64,000 bases of DNA, taken from Begonia masoniana. Its lineage: Eukaryota; Streptophyta; Magnoliopsida; Cucurbitales; Begoniaceae. Shown here one piece after another: positions 1 through 12,954 of this stretch. A program made the position numbers and the translations under genes. A model generated the notes under the pieces. The model worked only from the letters and a program-made list of their open reading frames with translations, was not told where the DNA came from and did not search any database. The stretch lies in contig CM039503.1 in NCBI GenBank assembly GCA_022432975.1, positions 43,353,869 through 43,417,868 on the forward strand, read 5' to 3'. Positions within the stretch are counted from its first letter, which is position 1; each line of letters starts with the position of its first letter.

Positions 1-135
1 ATCGGATTGTTGACGAACCAAATCTGTCTGTTGGCGCACCAAGTCTGTCAGCTGCCTAATTACACTAAGGTCCTCCTCACTTTTCAAATTTGGCATCTCT
101 CTCGGTACCCTTGGTCTTCCTGGTCGTCTAGCCAT
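1..135 (-). pseudogene. Gag N-terminus of a Ty3/gypsy element (partial)
   Basis: Reading leftward from an ATG at 135, 45 codons stay open to the window edge. The product begins MARRPGRPRVPREMPN and continues with a duplicated Gln/Arg-rich segment (LVRQQTDLVRQQ). This basic, Pro/Arg-rich start followed by a helical repeat is usual for plant gypsy Gag N-termini; I infer a chromovirus (Tekay/Del-like) because the element uses a Met-type primer site. It lies just inside the primer-binding site at 275-288 and the LTR at 292-3811, so it is the start of the body of that minus-strand element, which runs off the left edge. Whether the rest is intact cannot be seen. Confidence 0.65.
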
Positions 136-274
136 TTTGCTATATTCCTGGAAAAGGTTAATTGCTCTCATAAATACCTAATAGCTAAGGTTAACATAAA
201 CACTTACAGTTGTTGAAGTACTTCCATGCAACGATTGACACTGATGAGTAATCTTTTGAACTGGTTTAACTGAA

Positions 275-288
275 TGTCTCTGATACCA
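275..288 (-). other. Primer-binding site, initiator-Met tRNA
   Basis: The reverse strand reads TGGTATCAGAGACA, a near match to the complement of the initiator Met tRNA 3' end. It sits three bases from the LTR beginning at 292, as expected for minus-strand priming of a retrotransposon oriented leftward. Confidence 0.85.
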
Positions 289-728
289 TACTATAATGCC
301 CTGAATTATATAAACCTAGTTCGCTACTCATAATACTGAACCATACTATGACATTTTGAGAAAATTTCAACTTTTCGCTCAACGGTCAAAGTTTGACCTT
401 TATAAATGTTAAAACTTGTGGCGAAAATTCATTTGTATAAAACAACATTTGTTAATTTAATTAAAATGCTAAAGACAATTGGTTGGAAGAAAACAAAACA
501 AAATAGAACACGTCCACCGCTGAACAGTTCCAGCGATAGAATAGAAACAAAAAGGCCATCCACCGCTAAACTGTGTCAGCAACAAAAGCAGAAATAAAAT
601 AGTCACAGCGGTGGAGGCGGAAATAGAAGGCATCCACCGCTAAACAGTGTCAGTCGCACGACATGTCGACTACCCACAGCCACCGCTCACGTCCACCGAT
701 CGAATCCTTCGAACGACAGTAACCCTCA

Positions 729-2350
729 GCATCCACCGATTACAAAACGACAAAAATCTAATACTCACTCATACGCTCACATCCACCGGTCACAAAACGA
801 CAAAACTGTAACACTCACTCCTATGCTCACATCCACCGGTCACAAAACGACAAAAATCTAATACTCACTCCTACGCTCACATCCACCGGTCACAAAACGA
901 CAAAAATCTAACACTCACTCCTATGCTCACATCCACCGGTCACAAAACGACAAAAATCTAATACTCACTCCTACGCTCACATCCACCGGTCACAAACGAC
1001 AAAAATCTAATACTCACTCCTACGCTCACATCCACCGGTCACAAACGACAAAAATCTAATACTCACTCCTACGCTCACATCCACCGGTCACAAACGACAA
1101 AAATCTAATACTCACTCCTACGCTCACATCCACCGGTCACAAACGACAAAAATCTAATACTCACTCCTACGCTCACATCCACCGGTCACAAACGACAAAA
1201 ATCTAATACTCACTCCTACGCTCACATCCACCGGTCACAAACGACAAAAATCTAATACTCACTCCTACGCTCACATCCACCGGTCACAAACGACAAAAAT
1301 CTAATACTCACTCCTACGCTCACATCCACCGGTCACAAACGACAAAAATCTAATACTCACTCCTACGCTCACATCCACCGGTCACAAACGACAAAAATCT
1401 AATACTCACTCCTACGCTCACATCCACCGGTCACAAACGACAAAAATCTAACACTCACTCCTATGCTCACATCCACCGGTCACAAACGACAAAAATCTAA
1501 TACTCACTCCTACGCTCACATCCACCGGTCACAAAACGACAAAAATCTAATACTCACTCCTACGCTCACATCCACCGGTCACAAACGACAAAAATCTAAT
1601 ACTCACTCCTACGCTCACATCCACCGGTCACAAACGACAAAAATCTAACACTCACTCCTATGCTCACATCCACCGGTCACAAACGACAAAAATCTAATAC
1701 TCACTCCTACGCTCACATCCACCGGTCACAAACGACAAAAATCTAATACTCACTCCTACGCTCACATCCACCGGTCACAAACGACAAAAATCTAATACTC
1801 ACTCCTACGCTCACATCCACCGGTCACAAACGACAAAAATCTAATACTCACTCCTACGCTCACATCCACCGGTCACAAACGACAAAAATCTAATACTCAC
1901 TCCTACGCTCACATCCACCGGTCACAAACGACAAAAATCTAATACTCACTCCTACGCTCACATCCACCGGTCACAAACGACAAAAATCTAATACTCACTC
2001 CTACGCTCACATCCACCGGTCACAAACGACAAAAATCTAATACTCACTCCTACGCTCACATCCACCGGTCACAAACGACAAAAATCTAATACTCACTCCT
2101 ACGCTCACATCCACCGGTCACAAACGACAAAAATCTAATACTCACTCCTACGCTCACATCCACCGGTCACAAACGACAAAAATCTAATACTCACTCCTAC
2201 GCTCACATCCACCGGTCACAAACGACAAAAATCTAATACTCACTCCTACGCTCACATCCACCGGTCACAAACGACAAAAATCTAACACTCACTCCTATGC
2301 TCACATCCACCGGTCACAAACGACAAAATTCTAATACTCACTCCTACAAT
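729..2350. repeat. 49-bp tandem array in a family-A LTR
   Basis: About 32 head-to-tail copies of a 49-bp unit (50 bp when one extra A is present) with core CATCCACCGGTCACAAACGA followed by an A-rich stretch and ACTCACTCCTACGCT. Copies are nearly identical; a few variants (TAACACTCACTCCTATG) recur at intervals, suggesting amplification of blocks. Before 729 and after 2350 the same words appear in degenerate form (for example CATCCACCGATTACAAAACG), so the array grew from a pre-existing irregular cluster. Confidence 0.95.
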
Positions 2351-2922
2351 CACCGATAGACAAACACTCAACATAACATACATAACAACCATTTTCACTC
2401 TAAACAAAGAAAATTCCGACTATCAAAATAGCTTGAGCTTTTACTAAAATCGTACTAAAAATCGTTCAAAACAACATAAGTCCACAACTTTCTAAAAATA
2501 TCCAGCAAAGCAACTACCTCTAATTCAAATCATATTTTTCATGCTCAGAACAAGAAAACCATAAGGTTGTTAAAAACCTCAGAACTATTAATGTTATTAA
2601 AACTCTTTGCATACTTCCACAAGACACTTAACCACTGAAACTTCATAAATAGACAATAGTTAAACCGCCTCATCAGAACACCAAACCGTGGCATTGAAAT
2701 GCTCCCCCAACTAGCCTAGTCCTCAACATGCTCAGAGAACACACCTTCCGAGGCTTCTTCACCTACGTCACAAAACTCATCTATTAGCCTAATGCTAAGT
2801 AAGTAAAGCAATAATGAAATGATATGCTGAAAGCAATAATGAAATGATATGCTGAAACATAAATCCTAGTCATGCAGTTTCTACTTTCACATCTCAGTTG
2901 CATTCACGTTCTTTTTCTGATC

Positions 2923-3117
2923 TGATCCCTCGGTTCCATTGGGAGTTGAATCATTTTTCCTAAAGTCATACATCCTCTTCATAAATTAAGGGGCGGATTA
3001 GTTCCCTTAACAGCTGTTCTGATCTTAAATTCTATTGGGAAGCGGATCAATTTTTCCAAAGTCATACATCCTCTTCATAAGTTAAGGGGCGGATTAGTTC
3101 CCTTAATAGTTTATCTG
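2923..3117. repeat. Two-copy 97-bp duplication conserved in family-A LTRs
   Basis: Two diverged tandem copies of about 97 bp, each with TCATACATCCTCTTCATAA and AAGGGGCGGATTAGTTCCC. The same pair occurs at about 15528-15720 and 60597-60790 in the other family-A LTRs, so the duplication is older than those insertions. Confidence 0.8.
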
Positions 3118-3811
3118 TTGCAATCTGTTCATTTCTTACTATACCCATACATGTAAATTCATTTTCGTATTCTTTCAAAATATGATGCATGACATACAGA
3201 CAAATTCAAACATACAGAATCCTACTGTTTTGTTTTGTAGGCCCGAAGGCACATGCATACTTCACTTACCTAGTCTCCTGGGGATTGTTTGGTTGTAAGC
3301 TACTTCGGGAGTTTGCTCACCTAAAATCATAAACAGAGAATTAATTCAATCTTCACTATACCTCATTCTAAACCATTCGGAAACCTAAGGTAGCTAACTT
3401 GGAACTCTACTAATCGTGCATTCCCAGTTTCTCATCAAAACTCAAACCTATTCTCATTCACAGCGTTCCCAAAACACACACATTGCACTCTCCCTGCTAT
3501 CTAGTCATTAAAATTTAAGGGAAACGAAGGAAAACTCACCTAGATTGAGGAATGAAAATCGGAGAGAAAACTGCCTGGAGAGCTCTGCTGAGCTTGAGCT
3601 GAATACCGAAAGAGGAAATGAGAAAATAGTGGTGGCTAATCCTCATAAAACCCTTCCTTAAATATGTTATCCACTACTAAATCTCCAAATTACAGTTCTT
3701 CCCTTATTTAGTCACTCATTAACCTAATCACTAGTTTCTCCCAATTTCATCCCTAAAATGCACATCATAAGTTGATAGAATAATTTTAATTCAACGGAAT
3801 CGGGTGTTACA

Positions 3812-4432
3812 AGAGCAACCTAGTACTGAGGGTTTACAGGAAAGAGAAATGATGATTGAGAAAGAAAGAAATCAGGAGGCCGAAGAGAATAATTTTGAAT
3901 CTGGAGAAATTAATATCAATGCTGCAGTTCCACTCGAAGCATCGCAATAGCATCGACCTGCAGAAAGGAAACTCCAGAAATCGCCTCCACCATTTCCATA
4001 GAGACTTCAAAAACACAACCAGGAAAAATAGTTTAAAAAATTTCTGGATGTTTTGAAGCAACTCCATATCAATGTACATCTGGTGGAAGCTCTTGAACAA
4101 ATGCCAAATTACACTAAATTCATGAAAGACATCTTATCCAAAAAGAGGAGGTTGGGAGAATATAAGATGGTGGCTATGACTGAGGAAACCAGCTGCATAT
4201 TGCAGAATAAGATTCCACCGAAGTTGAAGGATCCTGGTAGCTTCACTATCCCTTGCACAATCAGCAATAATTATTTCGGAAAAGCTCTATGTGAACTTGG
4301 AGCTAGCATAAATTTGATGCCCATATCAATCTTTAAGAAGCTGGGAATTGGAGAAGCTCGGCCAACAACAGTAACTCTGCAGCTTGCTGACCGATCACTA
4401 ACCCACCATCAAGGAAAGATTGAAGATGTACT
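3812..4432 (+). pseudogene. Athila Gag C-terminus and protease start
   Basis: The clearest frame is 4053-4432. It has the Gag-protease linker (LHINVHLVEALEQMPNYTKF, then a basic KDILSKKRR stretch) followed by the retropepsin region. The active-site segment reads CELGASINLMPISIF; Athila proteases have Asp where this has Glu, so catalysis is probably lost. The frame upstream of 4053 is shifted (a different + frame is used from 3856). The left end is cut by the LTR ending at 3811. The gene stops at the solo LTR inserted after the TSD GTACT at 4428-4432 and resumes at 6997. Confidence 0.85.
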
Positions 4433-6991
4433 TGTGACGACCCTAATACTGTACCCGATTTTTCCGTACTATATTTTTTTTATCTTTATATCCTAAATAA
4501 ATATCGTACGTGTGAGCGGAATTAAAACTTTTTAAATCGAGATCGAAGTCTAGGTTTATAAACCGTTAAGAAACTTTAAATCAATTTAAATAAAATCATT
4601 AAAAACTGTCGGCCAGCAAAACAAACAAAAACAGGGGCATAAGGGACTTTTGTCCCAAAAATGAGAGGGGCGATTGATCGCCCAAAACCGGCGATCGATC
4701 GCCCCATGGCGATCACACACTGACGATCGCTCGCCAGTTGGGATCGCCCCTGGGCGATCACCTATGCCCAGCGATCGCCATTGCCTGGGGATCGCTCGGC
4801 ATGTGCTCTGGAAATTCTTCCAGAGTGCAACCAAGAGGGGGGATCGATCGCCTCTTGCAGGCGATCAGTTGCCAACCCCTCTGCCTCCCCCTTTTCTTTT
4901 CCTTCCTTCTTCTTTCTTTCTCTTTCCCTGCTTCTCTATACGCCTAACACTCCTTCACCATTTCATCAACACAAACATCAAATATATAACATAACATAAC
5001 TCACTCAAAATCTCATCACTCCTCACTTCTTCAACCGACCGAAATAACAACTCAAAACACATTTAAAACGAAATATATTTTCATGAAAACGAACTGCATG
5101 GATATGTTTAAAAACTGAACATATCCCTATTATCAAACATTTTACAAAACGAGTTTTCCAAAACGTTTAAAACTCAAATATAAACCTATCAACTATCAGA
5201 ACCAAACACCCTAAAATGTGTCTATACAACCATCAGCCCGACAATTCCCAAAAACCCTCAAAACATCTAACCATGAGTCCCACGGGTCAAAATGCGCCTC
5301 GACTGCACCAACACACTCCCGCAACCATCCTTCGTCAAATGCGTCACTCCTCAGGTGGAGGGATCTCGTCCTCACCTATGTCGAAGTCACCTACACCATA
5401 CAGACACATTATGAGATAAAAATCTCAGTAAGCTCTACGTAAATGCAATGCGTGCCGTGCATATGAGTTTGTAAATCATGCATCATTTTCATTATCTTTA
5501 CTCTGGTTGTCATCGAGATCTAAACCCCCTAACCGAAGAGGGCACATCCAGCGGTCGGACTACCCTTTCCAGCTAGAGGAGGGGGGTACACGCTTACAAC
5601 ACGTACAGCCGTGCCTGAGCTCCATCTCGCATGACTTGTAGCTATATGAGTACATAATATATGCGGTATTGTGACAGACCCCTTCGTGCCTACACAATAG
5701 ATCAATAGCCCCTATCCAGGCCGCATCGCCATTTTCTTTAAAACATTGTGCAGAAATTCATTTTCTATGCATAATTTAAAACAGTGATGCGTGAACAGTT
5801 AATGGCATAATTTAAACATACAGCATACGTACCATCAAAACAACTAAAGCTATTAAAAACATATTCTATAAAAAGACTAAACCTAACTACCGAACCAAAG
5901 CATTTAAACAAACGTCACCAAAATTTCCTCGAAAGGACCTCGAAGTACGGTGTAGGCCAATCGGCCAGAGAAGATCACAAGAACTTACCTCGCGTCCTGT
6001 TGTAGCTCAAGCTCCGTCCACGAGCGCTGTTTGTCTGAGGCAAAACACAACATTCGCTGTTAAAACTAGTTTAAGCTACTAAACGTCCAAATTTAACCAA
6101 AACTTTAACTAAGGAAATTCCTAAAAGTTCTAATCCAATTCATTGAGCTATTTCATCGAGCAATACACGCTCGGCACCTTAAATCCCAAATTACGAGTTT
6201 TTCCTTAAATCTCAAAATTTTCTCAAACTTTAACATTTTTCACAATTTAATCTAACTTCGTCCAATAACACTCAATACGTTCATTATATCGATAACAACG
6301 GTAAACCTATGGATTTCGAACCCTAAATCGCGTTTTTAACGAAAACCCTAAACGAACCCTAATTGTCTTAAATCGCTAAAAATCGAAATCTAAAGTTCCA
6401 AAACCTTAGAACCTTACCTAGAGCGTCGATTGGAGGAGAAAACACGAAGAATGGAGGATAAACGGAGGAAGTACGGTGGTCGGGAGTGAGGAATCACCGT
6501 GAGAGCAATGAGTCGCTTAGAGAAAAGGGAGAAATACAGAGAAGAAATGAGATTTTCGTGAAGTGCTGGGAGGAGAAGAGGGATTTTAATGTTTAATTAA
6601 AATTTGACTTGGCAAATGACCGTTTTGCCCTTCCTTTGATTTTTTATTTGTTTCGTCCTTTGTTTCGTTAATTGTCTAACGATTCGACTTCTCCAAATTT
6701 TCTTATTTTGCCAATAACTCCAACTTATTATTTGGGATTTATTAAAACTGTCCATTCACAAATCAGACCTCATTTACTATTTTTATTAAAACGTCCTTTA
6801 CATTTCGAGAAACGTAATTACTCGGAATTAAGCGTTACTACTCCGAAAATTCTCATAATTTCCCTAAAATTCCTATTAATCGTTAGGATTCTATTAATGT
6901 CTTCTTTTCGCAAAACCGACTTGATTTGACATATTTATAAAAATGTCATTTTATATTATAATAATAATATCCCGAAAAGCTGGGTATTACA
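4433..6991 (-). mobile_element. Family-B solo LTR (TSD GTACT)
   Basis: The insert begins TGTGACGACCC and ends GGGTATTACA, and is flanked by the exact 5-bp duplication GTACT (4428-4432 and 6992-6996). Removing it rejoins the protease reading frame of the host Athila element. It is homologous, in the opposite orientation, to 47104-50349 (which begins TGTAATACCCC and ends GGGTCGTTACA). No coding region, PBS or PPT is present, so a solo LTR is the simplest reading. It holds only a single copy (about 5828-5890) of the segment that is tandemly amplified 23-fold in the other copy. GC-rich palindromic CGATCGATCG words cluster at 4670-4870. Confidence 0.9.
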
Positions 6992-6996
6992 GTACT

Positions 6997-7810
6997 AGTA
7001 AAGGTGGACAAGTTTATATTCCCTGCAGACTTCATCATTCTTGATTATGAAGCAGATCGGGAGGTACCGATAATTTTGGGGCGGCCATTTTTGGCTACTG
7101 GCAGAACTCTTATTGATGACCAGAGAGGAGAACTCACAATGAGAGTTAACGACTAGCAAGTTACTTTCAATGTTTTAAAGGCCATGAAATGTCTATATGA
7201 TGAAGAAGAGTGTTTTACTATTTTCGAGGAAATTGAAGTAGCAGAAATGAAACAATATTCAGGAGGGTATAGAAGGCAGTTCGAAGCATTAATCCGATCC
7301 GAAGAAAGCAAAGAAGATTGGCAGCATTCCTGCGAAGAAGCACAAATAGTGGAACTCAAACAGCTGCCACCTCACTTGAAGTATGTATTTCTTAGACTCA
7401 AAGAGACATTCCCTGCTATTATTTCTACTTCTTTATCTAACATGCAGGAACAAGAATTAATAGATGTGCTAAAAAAATACAAGCCCGCTTTAGCATGGAC
7501 AGTAAAAGAGTTCAAGGGGATAAGCCCAAGCATTTGTATGCACAAAATCAGATTGGAGGAAGGAGTCACTGCAACAATAGATCCGCAGAGAAGATTAAAC
7601 CCGATTATGAAAGAAGTTGTGAAGAAAGAGATACTCAAGTGGTTGGATGCAGGAATAATCTACCCCATTTCTGACAGCTCCTGGATTAGCCCAGTCCATT
7701 GTGTTCCGAAGAAAGGAGGAACGACTGTTACAACCAATGAAAAAAATGAATTAATTCCAACAAGGACAGTAACAGGATGGCGGATCTGCATGGTACAAGA
7801 AGCTGAATAA
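6997..7810 (+). pseudogene. Athila protease C-terminus and RT N-terminus
   Basis: The frame resumes after the solo LTR with the retropepsin flap and C-terminal motif ([18 protein letters not shown]). There is one in-frame stop (TAG at 7154-7156), then an open frame from 7184 to 7810. That part covers the linker and the start of reverse transcriptase: ISDSSWISPVHCVPKKGG and TVTGWRICM. RT normally continues with the DYRKLN motif; here a small indel near 7790 shifts the frame and ends it at 7810, and the RT continues in another frame from about 7805. Confidence 0.88.
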
Positions 7811-7853
7811 ATCCACCCGAAAGAACCATTTTCCTCTACCCTTTATTGACCAA

Positions 7854-9143
7854 ATGTTGGACAGACTAGTAGGTAAAAAATTCTACTGCTTTTTGGACGG
7901 ATATTTGGGGTACAATCAGATTACAATCGCCCCAGATGATCAGGAGAAAACAACTTTCACCTGCCCATATGGAACTTTCGCTTTCAGGAGGATGCCTTTT
8001 GGGTTATGCAATGCTCCTGCCACATTCCAGCGTTGCATGATGGCTATTTTCTCAGAAATTATTGAAGAATGTTTGGTAATATTTATGGATGATTTCTCCA
8101 TTGTTGGAGATTCTTTCGAGAATTGTTTGGAAAATTTAGAAAAGGTATTGAAAAGATGCATGGAAACTAATTTAGTTTTAAACTGGGAAAAGTGTCATTT
8201 TATGGTTCCAAAAAGGACAGTCCTCGGGCATAAGGTTTCAGAAAAAGGTTTGGATGTGGATAGAGCGAAGATCGAAGTTATTGAGAAGCTACCTCCACCA
8301 AAAACAGTGAAAGGAATCAGAAGCTTACTTGGGCATGCAGGATTTTATAGGCGTTTCATTAAAGATTTCTCAAAAATATCAAAGCCCTTATGTATGTTAC
8401 TGGAGCAGAACACTACGTTTAATTTCGACAGGAACTGTCTGGAAGCTTTTAACCTGTTAAAACAAAAATTAATTATTGCACCTGTGATAGCTGCACTTGA
8501 TTGGAATTCACCTTTTATTTTAATATGTGATGCAAGTGATTATGCAGTAGGAGTGGTTCTTGGGCAGAAGAAAGAGAAGATTTTTCACTCTATTTACTAC
8601 GCAAGTAAAACCTCGAATGAAGCTCAAAAGAACTACACAATAACAGAGAAAGAGCTATTAGCGGTGGTATTTGCATTCGACAAATTCAGAGCGTATTTAA
8701 TTGGCACCAAAGTTATCGTCTATACGGATCATGCAGCAATAAAATATTTGGTTGCTAAGAAGGATGCTAAACCTAGGCTTATTCGATGGGTGTAGTTACT
8801 TCAAGAGTTTGATATGGAGATTTGAGACAGAAAGGGGTGTGAAAACCAGGTGGCTGATCATATATCTCGTCTAGAGAATATGGGGGAGCAGCAAAATGAA
8901 GAATTGATCAAAGAATTCTTCCCTGATGAACAGATACTGAAGCTGGAAGTTTCTTCGACTCCCTGGTATGCAGATTTTATTAATTTTATTGTAAGTAACA
9001 TAATACCTTTCGATTTAGATTATCAGCAGAGAAGGAAGTTCCTAAAAGATGTTAAGAAATACTTCTGGGACGAGCCATTTCTTTTCAAACAATGTGCTGA
9101 CCAACTGTTAAGAAGGTGTGTTCCTGAAGAAGAAATGCAATAA
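7854..9143 (+). pseudogene. Athila reverse transcriptase palm and RNase H
   Basis: The frame carries RT motifs in order: FLDGYLGYNQI, FAFRRMPFGLCNAPATFQ, and the catalytic FMDDFSIVG with both aspartates kept. The thumb/connection region follows (LGHKVSEKGLDVDRAKIEVIEKLPPP interrupted here only for length), then RNase H with LICDASDYAVG and [13 protein letters not shown]. In-frame stops occur at about 8793, 8823 and 9141, the last two separating the RNase H end ([10 protein letters not shown]) from the integrase. All segments from 7854 to 10250 are in one frame, so decay here is by point nonsense mutations rather than indels. Confidence 0.92.
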
Positions 9144-10250
9144 GTGCTGCAACAATGCCGTGCAGCATCATATGGCGGTCATTATGGAGGAACCAGAACA
9201 GCTGCAAAAGTTCTACAGTCATGTTTGTACTGGCCCTCTCTTTTTAAGGATGCTAACGAGTTCGTTCAAAAATGTAACAGATGTCAAAGAACAAGGAACA
9301 TATCAAGAAAACACGAGTTGCCCCTGACCAACATTTTAGAGATTGAAGTCTTTGACGTCTGGGGAATTGACTTCATGGGACCTTTCCCAGCATCTAGTGG
9401 AAACCAATACATATTGTTGTTTGTTGATTATGTTTCTAAATGGGTAGAAGCTGCAGCATTGCCAAACAATGAAGGAAAAAGTGTTCTGAGATTTTTACAG
9501 GAAAATATTTTCACGAGGTTTGGCACTCCCAAAGCAATTATCAGTGATGGAGGATCTCATTTTTGTAATCGAGCCTTCGCTGCGTTACTAAGTAAATATG
9601 GAGTTAGACATAAGGTAACTACAACATATCACCCTCAGAGTAATGGACAAGCAGAAGTATCTAACAGGGAAGTAAAACGGATTCTGGAGAAGGTGGTGAA
9701 TCCGAACAGAAAAGATTGGTCATTAAAATTAGACGAAGCATTATGGGCATACAGAACAGCATTTAAGACTCCTCTAGGCACTACTCCATTCAACATGATT
9801 TATGGAAAAGCTTGCCATCTCCCTATAGAATTAGAACATAAGGCCTTATGGGCAATAAAAGCTGGGAATTTGGATTTACAGCAAGCAGGAAGGAGCAGAC
9901 TGGTACAATTACAAGAATTAGAAGAGTTGAGGATGACAGCGTACGAAAATGGAAAACTTTACAAGGAAAAGGTTAAAAAATGGCATGATAAAAAGTTGCA
10001 GGCCAAGACATTTGAAAAAGGAGAAAAAGTTTTGCTATTTAATTCGAAGATGAAGATTTTCCCAGGAAAGTTAAAGTCAAGGTGGACTGGACCTTTTGAA
10101 ATTGTAGAAGTATTTCCATATGGAGCAGTGGAGTTGCATGATGAAAAAAGTGGAAAAACTTTTATGGTTAATGGCCAACGGATCAAACATTATTTTGGAG
10201 AACAATTGACAAAAATTATGTCAATTTCTCTAAAGGAGTTGGAAGAATGA
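9144..10250 (+). pseudogene. Athila integrase
   Basis: A 368-codon open stretch gives a nearly complete integrase. The N-terminal zinc finger has lost its first histidine: Arg is at residue 6 where His is expected, while His13, Cys44 and Cys47 remain. The catalytic triad is intact: Asp76 (GIDFMGPF), Asp135 (IISDGGSHF) and Glu171 ([10 protein letters not shown]), giving the classic 35-residue spacing between the second Asp and Glu. The C-terminal domain includes [20 protein letters not shown], the GPY/F-like module of gypsy integrases. It follows RNase H in the same frame across a TAA at 9141-9143. Confidence 0.92.
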
Positions 10251-10635
10251 GAAGCAAAAATGGAAGTCTGGCTGAAGACTTGAACAAAAACTTAGCGCTA
10301 TTCGGGAGGCAACCCTAAATTATATCCTTTTATTATATCCTTTAATTTTTATTTTTATTAAAAATTTTCTTGTTTTTAGTTTAAATACGTTTATTTTGGA
10401 TTTCAACTTCATTTCTCTGATTTTCCTCACCAAAATTCTCTCTAAGCAGTTGTTAGGGTTTTTTACCGCTCGCGATTCGCCGCCGACATCAGTGAAATTT
10501 TTGACACTTTTCGCTTTCTGTCGCTCTTATAAACGCTCGAGTATTTGTTCAATTGACATTTTTCAGTGCCAGTTTTTGATTACGAAGATGAGGCCAAAGT
10601 AGAAAGGGAAGAATAATGTTAAAAAAGTAAACAGA

Positions 10636-11767
10636 ATGACTTTCATCTCAGAGGAGGCAAAGCTGAGATACGAGCAAGGATTGCAGCAACGGAGCTTTGC
10701 TCAAGAAAAAGGCTTCCTCGTCGCAGACGAGCAATTATTGAGGTACCCGAGTTATATTACATCTGTTATTCAGGAACATAGCTGGAAGAAATTTTGTGAT
10801 GTTCCAGATGCCGCTGTAAAAAATATTGAGAGAATTTTATGCTAATTTTGAGGGAGATTTGCCCGAGAGTGTTCAGGTTAGAAAATGCGATGTGAGAATC
10901 GGACCCTCAGCAATCAATGGTTTTTACAATCTAGAGGAAGTCGAAGACGAGTTTTATATATATGAAGATAATTTATCACCAGGATTTCTGAACACGGCTT
11001 TGAAGGAAATAGCCGTGCCTGGCACAAAATGCGTGCGATCGAAAACATGCTTTCTTTCCATTCCTCGGCTTGCCCTGCTTCCCAAGGCTAAGGTTTGGTA
11101 TCATTTTCTGAAACTCCGGATATTCCCATCTTCCCATGGTCAACATGTGACCAGAGATCGTGCTATTCTGCTTTATTACATTTTAACCAATAAGAAGATA
11201 AATATTGGTTTGATTATCTACCAGAATCTATGTGCAAATGCCCTGAAGCCAAAAGGGCAACTATTATTTCCATCCTTAATTTATGGGCTTTGTGAATGGG
11301 CGGGGGTCTCTTATGATAGAGATGAAGAACATCTTTCACCAGGCCCAGCAATGACACCCACTATTGTTAAGAGGATTGCTGCAGACGGTTTTGAGGTCCA
11401 TGAAACAGAGGTTGAAGGTGGCACCCATGCTGCAGGCAACACATAAGCATCATCCAGCAACAGCAACATCCAACAGCAAATACTTGACAGTCTGGAGTCA
11501 ATGCGTAACAAGCTCGATTGGCAAAGAAATGACCTTTAGACTTTGAAGTAGAAACTTCAACTTCAAGAACATCTACAATACAAGATGACAAAGGCTATGA
11601 AGAGCTTAAAACGTAAAAATAGAATATTCTGGTAGTATACCAAGCTACGTGATACAGCATTGGCAGCCAGCTTTGCTAAGAAGCTGGAGGATCCAGCTCC
11701 TGTTTTTGCACATTTCCCAACAACACTTTTAAGAGACTCGGATGATGAGTCAAAAACTGAAGCATGA
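10636..11767 (+). pseudogene. Extra ORF after integrase, putative plant transposon domain
   Basis: This lies where Athila elements carry an additional, sometimes called envelope-like, gene. The first frame starts MTFISEEAKLRYEQG and shifts near 10826; the second holds REFYANFEGDLPES, INGFYNLEEVEDEF and YYILTNKKINIGLIIYQNL, the pattern I associate with the 'putative plant transposon protein' family. I see no signal peptide or clear transmembrane segment, so an envelope role is not supported. The C-terminal part (11447-11767) continues in another frame as a Gln-rich helical segment (ILDSLESMRNKLDWQRNDL), interrupted by TAG codons at 11537, 11549 and 11633, and ends with an acidic tail before TGA at 11765. 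Confidence 0.7.
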
Positions 11768-12952
11768 GTACCAGGGAAGTTCTAAATCTTCAGTTTCTTT
11801 TCTTTTCGTTTTCTATGAACTTAATTCTCTTTTAGTTTTTCTTTGAACTTAATTTTGTTTGGCAGTGGGGACACTGCCAATTTTTAAGTATGGGGGTGAG
11901 CAGCATGTTTAATTGTTTTATTTGGTTTTCTGGATTTACTGTTTACTTTGGTTTTCTGAAAGTGTTTAGAATGTTAGTTTTGATTGTTTAAACCTTACTT
12001 TATGAAATTTAGTCTTCTACTTAATTTGGTTTAGTTTGTGGTTCCTATTTTCATTGCTATATATAAAAAAAACAACGAAGTGTAATTTAATTTCCTAATA
12101 TCTTTTAATTTAGTAAGTTATTGAATAATGTTATTGTCACATATTATTAGAAATTAATTAAGATTTATTCTTATATGCTTAGTTGTTCCTAACACACAAA
12201 CTCCTTTTGGTTACTTAGGAATATCATCCTTTCTAGACATTACAATTTTATCTAGATGTCAATAATTTAGTGCTTGATGAAAGAAATTAGCGATTAAAGA
12301 CTTCTTCTAAAAATATATATATAATAAATAATAAGTTTGGGGGTTAAAAAAAACAAAAAAAAAAAAACAAAAAAACAAAAAATTACAATTTCCTAATCTA
12401 CTTTCAATTTCTAGTGAGTCTTTTAGATACTCGATGGGTAGAAATAAATTAGAGGAACTTTGGGAGGAACTCCGTTGCATATTTATTGGCTATACTCCTC
12501 TATTCTGTATGAGTATATATCTTGAGGTGACATTACCGAGTAACCAGAGGACTTCATCACCAATGTTGTCAATCGCGTAAAAAGGTAGTGTGACTAAAAG
12601 ATAAAGTCAATATAAAAATTATTATGGTGTATCCCCTTGACTTATGTTATATAAAAAAAAAGAATTTTTGAAAGCTAATGGATTTAGGAAGGATATTAAA
12701 AAATTGACATCTTATGATATGAATTGTGATGTTTAGTTTTGATTTTTGAACTTAGCAATTCAAATGGAGTTTGAGCACACACACTTTGAAAAATAGTTTA
12801 TTGGGAATTAAGTCTATATTGATTGTTTTTAATTGTGATAATGAAATTTTTCAATAATTTACAAGTTACTAGATATTTTGAAATTATACAAAATTTGTTA
12901 ATGTTAATTTGGGAACTTATTTTTGTTTTGCATCACTCGAGGACGAGTAATG
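11768..12952 (+). other. Athila 3' non-coding internal region
   Basis: AT-rich, no sustained coding frame. It contains a poly(A)-rich tract at about 12346-12385. Such long non-coding stretches between the last ORF and the 3' LTR are normal for Athila elements. Confidence 0.7.
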
Positions 12953-12954
12953 GT

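Larger units (their letters stand above)
292..3811 (-). mobile_element. Family-A LTR, 5' LTR of a minus-strand gypsy element
   Basis: Read on the reverse strand this LTR begins TGTAACACCCGATTCC and ends in a mutated form of the family terminus (GGCATTATA instead of GGCGTTACA). It is about 3.5 kb, enlarged by the 49-bp array inside it. Its outer terminus interrupts the gag of the Athila element that resumes at 3812. The outer parts are homologous to the solo LTRs at 14459-16413 and 59211-61481, including the conserved two-copy 97-bp duplication near 2923-3117. The second TSD lies off the window, so insertion could not be confirmed from both ends. Confidence 0.8.

Noticed and set aside
729..2350. 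CRISPR-like regular repeat spacing (also at 16812, 20590, 30331, 33269, 48413)
   Set aside because: There are no unique spacers: the whole unit repeats head to tail, and the genome is a plant's.
4576..4999. Overlapping frames on both strands rich in Arg/Asp/Ser
   Set aside because: They arise from GC-rich CGATCGATCG palindromes in a solo LTR.
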